From: Paracnuella aquatica
Lineage (GTDB): Bacteria > Bacteroidota > Bacteroidia > Chitinophagales > Chitinophagaceae
Assembly: GCF_003332885.2 (NCBI RefSeq)
Contig: NZ_QOWJ01000005.1
Location: 124,001-188,000, forward strand
Direction of reading: 5' to 3'
DNA length: 64,000 bases
Shown piece after piece: positions 61,287-64,000 of the stretch. The notes under the pieces were generated by a model. It ran no database searches. It worked only from the letters and a program-made list of their open reading frames with translations, and had not been told where the DNA came from. Every line of letters begins with the position of its first letter. The stretch's first letter is position 1. The translations under genes were made by a program, and so were the position numbers.

Positions 61287-61313
61287 AAAAGCCACGCGGC
61301 AGGCGTGGCTTGA
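61287..61313 (-). terminator. Intrinsic terminator of the LuxR-type regulator
   Basis: A 9-bp stem AAGCCACGC / GCGTGGCTT followed on the minus strand by TTTT, 70 bases after the stop at 61383. Confidence 0.75.
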
Positions 61314-61382
61314 GTTCGTATTTGTTGATTGTTGTAAGTGTTGCGGGTAAATGGTTGGGCTTAAACCTGGTGCAGTTCTTTG

Positions 61383-62027
61383 CTACACGATCTTGTCTTT
61401 AAATGCTTTGGCAACCGCTTCGCTTTTGCTGTTTACGTGCAGCTTTTCGTAGATCTTTTTAATGTGGCTGCGTACCGTGTCGATGGCAATAAACATTTCG
61501 CTGGCGATCATCTTGTAGCTGTAGCCATCCACCAGGAACTGCAGCACCTGCTTTTCGCGGTCCGACAGGTTGTAGTCGTCGCCGCGAGATGTGTTCATGT
61601 TCGAAAACATTTTCAGCACCTGTGTGGCTACCGATGCAGTCATGGGGGCGCCGCCGGTTTGTGCTTCGGTAATGTACTCGAGCAGGCGGGCGGGCGGGGT
61701 TTTTTTCAAAATATAGCCGTTGGCGCCGCTTGAAATTGCTTGGAAAATGTTCTTGTTGTCGTCGAACACAGTCAGCATCAGGATCTTTACCTCATCGTTT
61801 ACTTCCCTGATGTGCTTAAGACCTTCGAGGCCGTTCACACCCGGCATGTCAATGTCCATCAGCACCACATCAGGGTTAAAGGCCTGCACTTCGGCCACCA
61901 CATTGCTGCAATTTTTGAAAGCAGCCATCACCTCAAAACCCTCAGTACCGTTGATCAGCATGGCCAGGCCCTCTCTCAACTGCGGGTTATCTTCATACAG
62001 CACGACTTTAATCATATTTACGCTCAT
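61383..62027 (-). CDS. NarL/LuxR-type response regulator
   Basis: A 214-residue regulator. The receiver domain (1-125) has VVLYEDNPQLREG and phosphoacceptor Asp58 in VLMDIDMPG. The C-terminal LuxR-type DNA-binding domain (about 145-210) has LSDREKQVLQFLVDGYSYKM and IDTVRSHIKKIYEKL. It probably pairs with the histidine kinase at 63416, from which it is separated by an acyltransferase gene on the same strand. A promoter lies 6 bases before the ATG. Confidence 0.94.
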   Translation of the reverse strand: MSVNMIKVVLYEDNPQLREGLAMLINGTEGFEVMAAFKNCSNVVAEVQAFNPDVVLMDIDMPGVNGLEGLKHIREVNDEVKILMLTVFDDNKNIFQAISSGANGYILKKTPPARLLEYITEAQTGGAPMTASVATQVLKMFSNMNTSRGDDYNLSDREKQVLQFLVDGYSYKMIASEMFIAIDTVRSHIKKIYEKLHVNSKSEAVAKAFKDKIV

Positions 62028-62033
62028 TTTTTA

Positions 62034-62041
62034 CAAAAGTA
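62034..62041 (-). promoter_or_regulatory. -7 element, predicted leaderless promoter of the regulator
   Basis: TACTTTTG on the minus strand ends 6 bases before the ATG at 62027. Confidence 0.6.
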
Positions 62042-62087
62042 CAGGCTGAGCAAAAGGCGGCCAACCGCATATTCATGTGGAAAGCGA

Positions 62088-62205
62088 GTAGATGATGGAT
62101 GATTGATGATAGATGGTGGATCTCAATGGTGTGAATATTGTTTATTTGTAAAAGACTTACGGTACGTAAACATATTCAACAATCATCCATCATCTTTCTT
62201 TAAAA
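62088..62205. repeat. Inverted word-repeat, GATGATGGATGATTGATG type
   Basis: The left arm (62089-62120) GTAGATGATGGATGATTGAT faces CAACAATCATCCATCATC (62179-62197). The right arm reaches into the last codons of the acyltransferase gene region. Confidence 0.6.
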
Positions 62206-63306
62206 TCCTCTTCCTCCTGTCGTTAGTCCATACGCTTTCGGCGCAATTTTGCGGAACAGCGCACCAACGGCAATGCAAACAAAAAGTACCAGTGTAGGCG
62301 CAAAAATGTATGTGATAAGCCGGTAGTTGGGAACCCCGGTACCATAGCGATAAAACAGCTGCGTTACATAAGGCAGTAGGGGAATGTGCAGTGCGTAAAT
62401 AATAAACGCAAAGGCTGCGGCCCAGGTAAACCATCTTTGGTTCATGGCCCATTTAACCACTTTATCACCGCTAAACCAAATAGCTAAAATGCCCGCCGAT
62501 ACTGATATTACATGCAGCACGGAAAACACGATGCGGGTGGCGGTCGTTTGTTCTTCCAACTCAAACGCCATGAACGTTTTAATGACCACCAGCCCCACAA
62601 AGAACAACCAGGTGAGGTAATAGCTAAACCATTTTGGCACTTTGTCCAGCGGGTAGTTTTGCCGGTAAATCCAGATGCCCAATGAAAAGAAAAACAATCC
62701 CTGTCCTTCGATGAGGGGAAAGCTGGTGAACGACACCCACATTAAAAACAACAGCCCAAACCAAATTGGCGCCATGCGGCCAATAGCCCATTTAAAAACA
62801 GGATACAGCAGGTTGTAAATAAACAGGCTGCGCACAAACCACAATTGAAAAGACACCGGCGCAAACACCCAGCGATACAAGATGCCGCCCCAACCAATTT
62901 CACTGTAAGGCCGGTTGTCGCCTAGTTGGTCAATGCCCGCATCCTGCACTGCCTTTGCCGTTATTGGAAACTGTTGCCACAACCAGGTAATGCCCAGACC
63001 AACAGCGCCCCAAACAAAGTAGGGAAGAATGAGTGTGTTGAACCTTCTGCGGATGCGTTCGCCAAAAGGTTTCCGATCCTGCATGGCGAAAATGTAACCC
63101 GAGAATATAAACAGCATGGGTAACCGAAAACGCAGCAACCCGTTAGCTAAAAAATATTCGGTGAACGTGGTGATGGTCATGGGTTCCTTAACCAGGCTGA
63201 ATGGTTCGAGGTAAGCTACCTGCAGGTTGTAGCCATGCACAAATAGCAGCAGGGCAATGGCAATAAAAGAATAAAATCGAAACTTCTGGCTCAGGAAACG
63301 GTTCAT
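62200..63306 (-). CDS. Acyltransferase 3 family membrane protein
   Basis: A 368-residue integral membrane acyltransferase (OafA/YrhL superfamily) with about ten hydrophobic segments. It has RLPMLFIFSGYIFAMQDRKP with the following R-rich loop RIRRRFNTLILPYFVWG, both characteristic, and a large cluster of helices to the end. Family members O-acylate sugars or other envelope components with acyl-CoA. The usual catalytic His near the N-terminus is seen in FVHGYNLQVAY. Confidence 0.88.
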   Translation of the reverse strand: MNRFLSQKFRFYSFIAIALLLFVHGYNLQVAYLEPFSLVKEPMTITTFTEYFLANGLLRFRLPMLFIFSGYIFAMQDRKPFGERIRRRFNTLILPYFVWGAVGLGITWLWQQFPITAKAVQDAGIDQLGDNRPYSEIGWGGILYRWVFAPVSFQLWFVRSLFIYNLLYPVFKWAIGRMAPIWFGLLFLMWVSFTSFPLIEGQGLFFFSLGIWIYRQNYPLDKVPKWFSYYLTWLFFVGLVVIKTFMAFELEEQTTATRIVFSVLHVISVSAGILAIWFSGDKVVKWAMNQRWFTWAAAFAFIIYALHIPLLPYVTQLFYRYGTGVPNYRLITYIFAPTLVLFVCIAVGALFRKIAPKAYGLTTGGRGF

Positions 63307-63348
63307 GCAGTTGGTTGGTAAATGTGTTTTTATCAGGTAGGTTCAAAT

Positions 63349-63417
63349 AAGTCAAAAGGCAAAAGTGAAAAGCAAAAAGTTCAGGTTCCGGCAGTTATGG
63401 GTTTTGCCTTTTGACTT
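63349..63417. repeat. Inverted word-repeat, AAGTCAAAAGGCAAAA type, copy 3
   Basis: AAGTCAAAAGGCAAAA (63349-63364) pairs perfectly with TTTTGCCTTTTGACTT (63402-63417). The right arm contains part of the histidine kinase stop codon, so the hairpin starts at the very end of that gene. Confidence 0.75.
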
Positions 63418-64000
63418 AGTGCTTCACCGGCACCAGCACGGTTACTTTAGTGCCTTCGCCCGGCTGCGATACAATGCGTACCCTTCCGTTCATGGCATCG
63501 GCACGTTTTTGCATGTTTCCCAGGCCGTTGCCGCCATCGGCGCTGGCCACATCAAAGCCACGGCCATTGTCCTGCACGGTAAGCACTAGTGCCCTTTTGT
63601 GCAGCTCAACGCAAACCGAAACCTGATCGGCCTTTGAATACTTTGCGGCATTGTTTACAGCTTCTTTAAATACCAAAAAAAGATCGCGGCGGGCTTCCAT
63701 ATTCAGCTTTACATCGTGCACTTCTTCCGACACGGAAAACTGCAGCTCAATGTCTTTTGCTTCCAGCACATTGGTGGCAAACTCCCGCATACGTGCCGTG
63801 ATGCGCTGCATGCTGTCGTTGCTTGGTTTAATGCTCCATACAATATCGTCCATAGCTTCCATCATGCGCTGGCTGTTGTCCGATATCTTGCTCAGGTACT
63901 CGGTTGTTTTTACGGCATCAGTGCTCATTTTTGTTTTGGCCATCGAGCTCAGGATGTTGATGGTGCTGAGTGTACTGCCCATATCATCGTGCAGGTCGCG
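63416..64000 (-). CDS. Sensor histidine kinase, NarX/DesK type (N-terminus beyond window)
   Basis: The C-terminal 194 residues of a HisKA_3 kinase. The phosphoacceptor His lies at bases 63989-63991 in RDLHDDMGSTLSTI. The dimerisation helix includes RMMEAMDDIVWSIKP. The ATPase domain has FKEAVNNAAKYSKAD (N-box), LTVQDNGRGFD and GNGLGNMQKRADAMNG. Kinases of this class phosphorylate NarL-type regulators, matching the gene at 61383. The sensor part is not visible. Confidence 0.92.
   Translation of the reverse strand, partial: RDLHDDMGSTLSTINILSSMAKTKMSTDAVKTTEYLSKISDNSQRMMEAMDDIVWSIKPSNDSMQRITARMREFATNVLEAKDIELQFSVSEEVHDVKLNMEARRDLFLVFKEAVNNAAKYSKADQVSVCVELHKRALVLTVQDNGRGFDVASADGGNGLGNMQKRADAMNGRVRIVSQPGEGTKVTVLVPVKH

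Overview
The window is chromosomal DNA from a Bacteroidota bacterium, most likely of the family Chitinophagaceae. Evidence for this includes type IX secretion sorting domains and a PorP/SprF partner, a multi-PKD gliding-type surface protein, -7 promoter elements of the form TAnnTTTG with little use of Shine-Dalgarno sites, a mitochondrial-like citrate synthase, and Bacteroidota-type intergenic repeats. No phage, transposase gene, CRISPR array or rRNA operon was found. Most of the window is core genome with an accessory stress and regulatory block in the second half.

Layout. 1-3.6 kb: dnaJ (cut by the window edge), grpE, an RlmI-like rRNA methyltransferase, a tiny secreted protein that is almost only a type IX sorting domain, and a peroxiredoxin. 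3.8-11.2 kb, minus strand: M32 carboxypeptidase, small lipoprotein, 1452-residue PKD surface protein, PorP/SprF. 11-19 kb: YitT, NIF3, a zinc-ribbon coiled-coil protein, RecN, and an AAA+ ATPase overlapping a TPR membrane protein. 19-31 kb: fabI, a DUF2795-like protein, a LolD-like ATPase, rsmG, a glycosyltransferase, tgt-lptG, a DUF922 protein, dNK-trpS, gatC, an ABC ATPase and a cobalamin adenosyltransferase. 31-39 kb: M1 peptidase, PepSY-like protein, purS-rsmI, pepP-pssA, citrate synthase.

39.7-55.3 kb is a regulatory and general-stress region. It holds a single-domain response regulator; a YtxH/holin-like/hypothetical trio; a DUF1328-type gene broken by one stop codon; rpoN followed by an NtrC-type regulator, an orphan protein and a REC-PAS-histidine kinase; then YihY, a cysteine-rich DUF326 protein, a DUF2383 four-helix protein, a histone-H1-like protein, topoisomerase IB, a YciF-like protein with a Lys/Ala tail, a general-stress flavin-fold protein and a general-stress dehydrogenase. 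55.4-64 kb: tRNA-Ala(GGC), a lipoprotein with a GH43 enzyme, DUF808, an F420-oxidoreductase-like protein, and a LuxR-type regulator and histidine kinase separated by an acyltransferase-3 gene.

Two patterns run across the window. At least seven genes have a TAnnTTTG element ending only 4-9 bases before the ATG, which predicts leaderless mRNAs. Many intergenic gaps hold inverted arms made of short, imperfectly repeated words, different at each locus, plus two copies of a MITE-like element with about 30-base terminal inverted repeats and two further dispersed palindromic repeat families.
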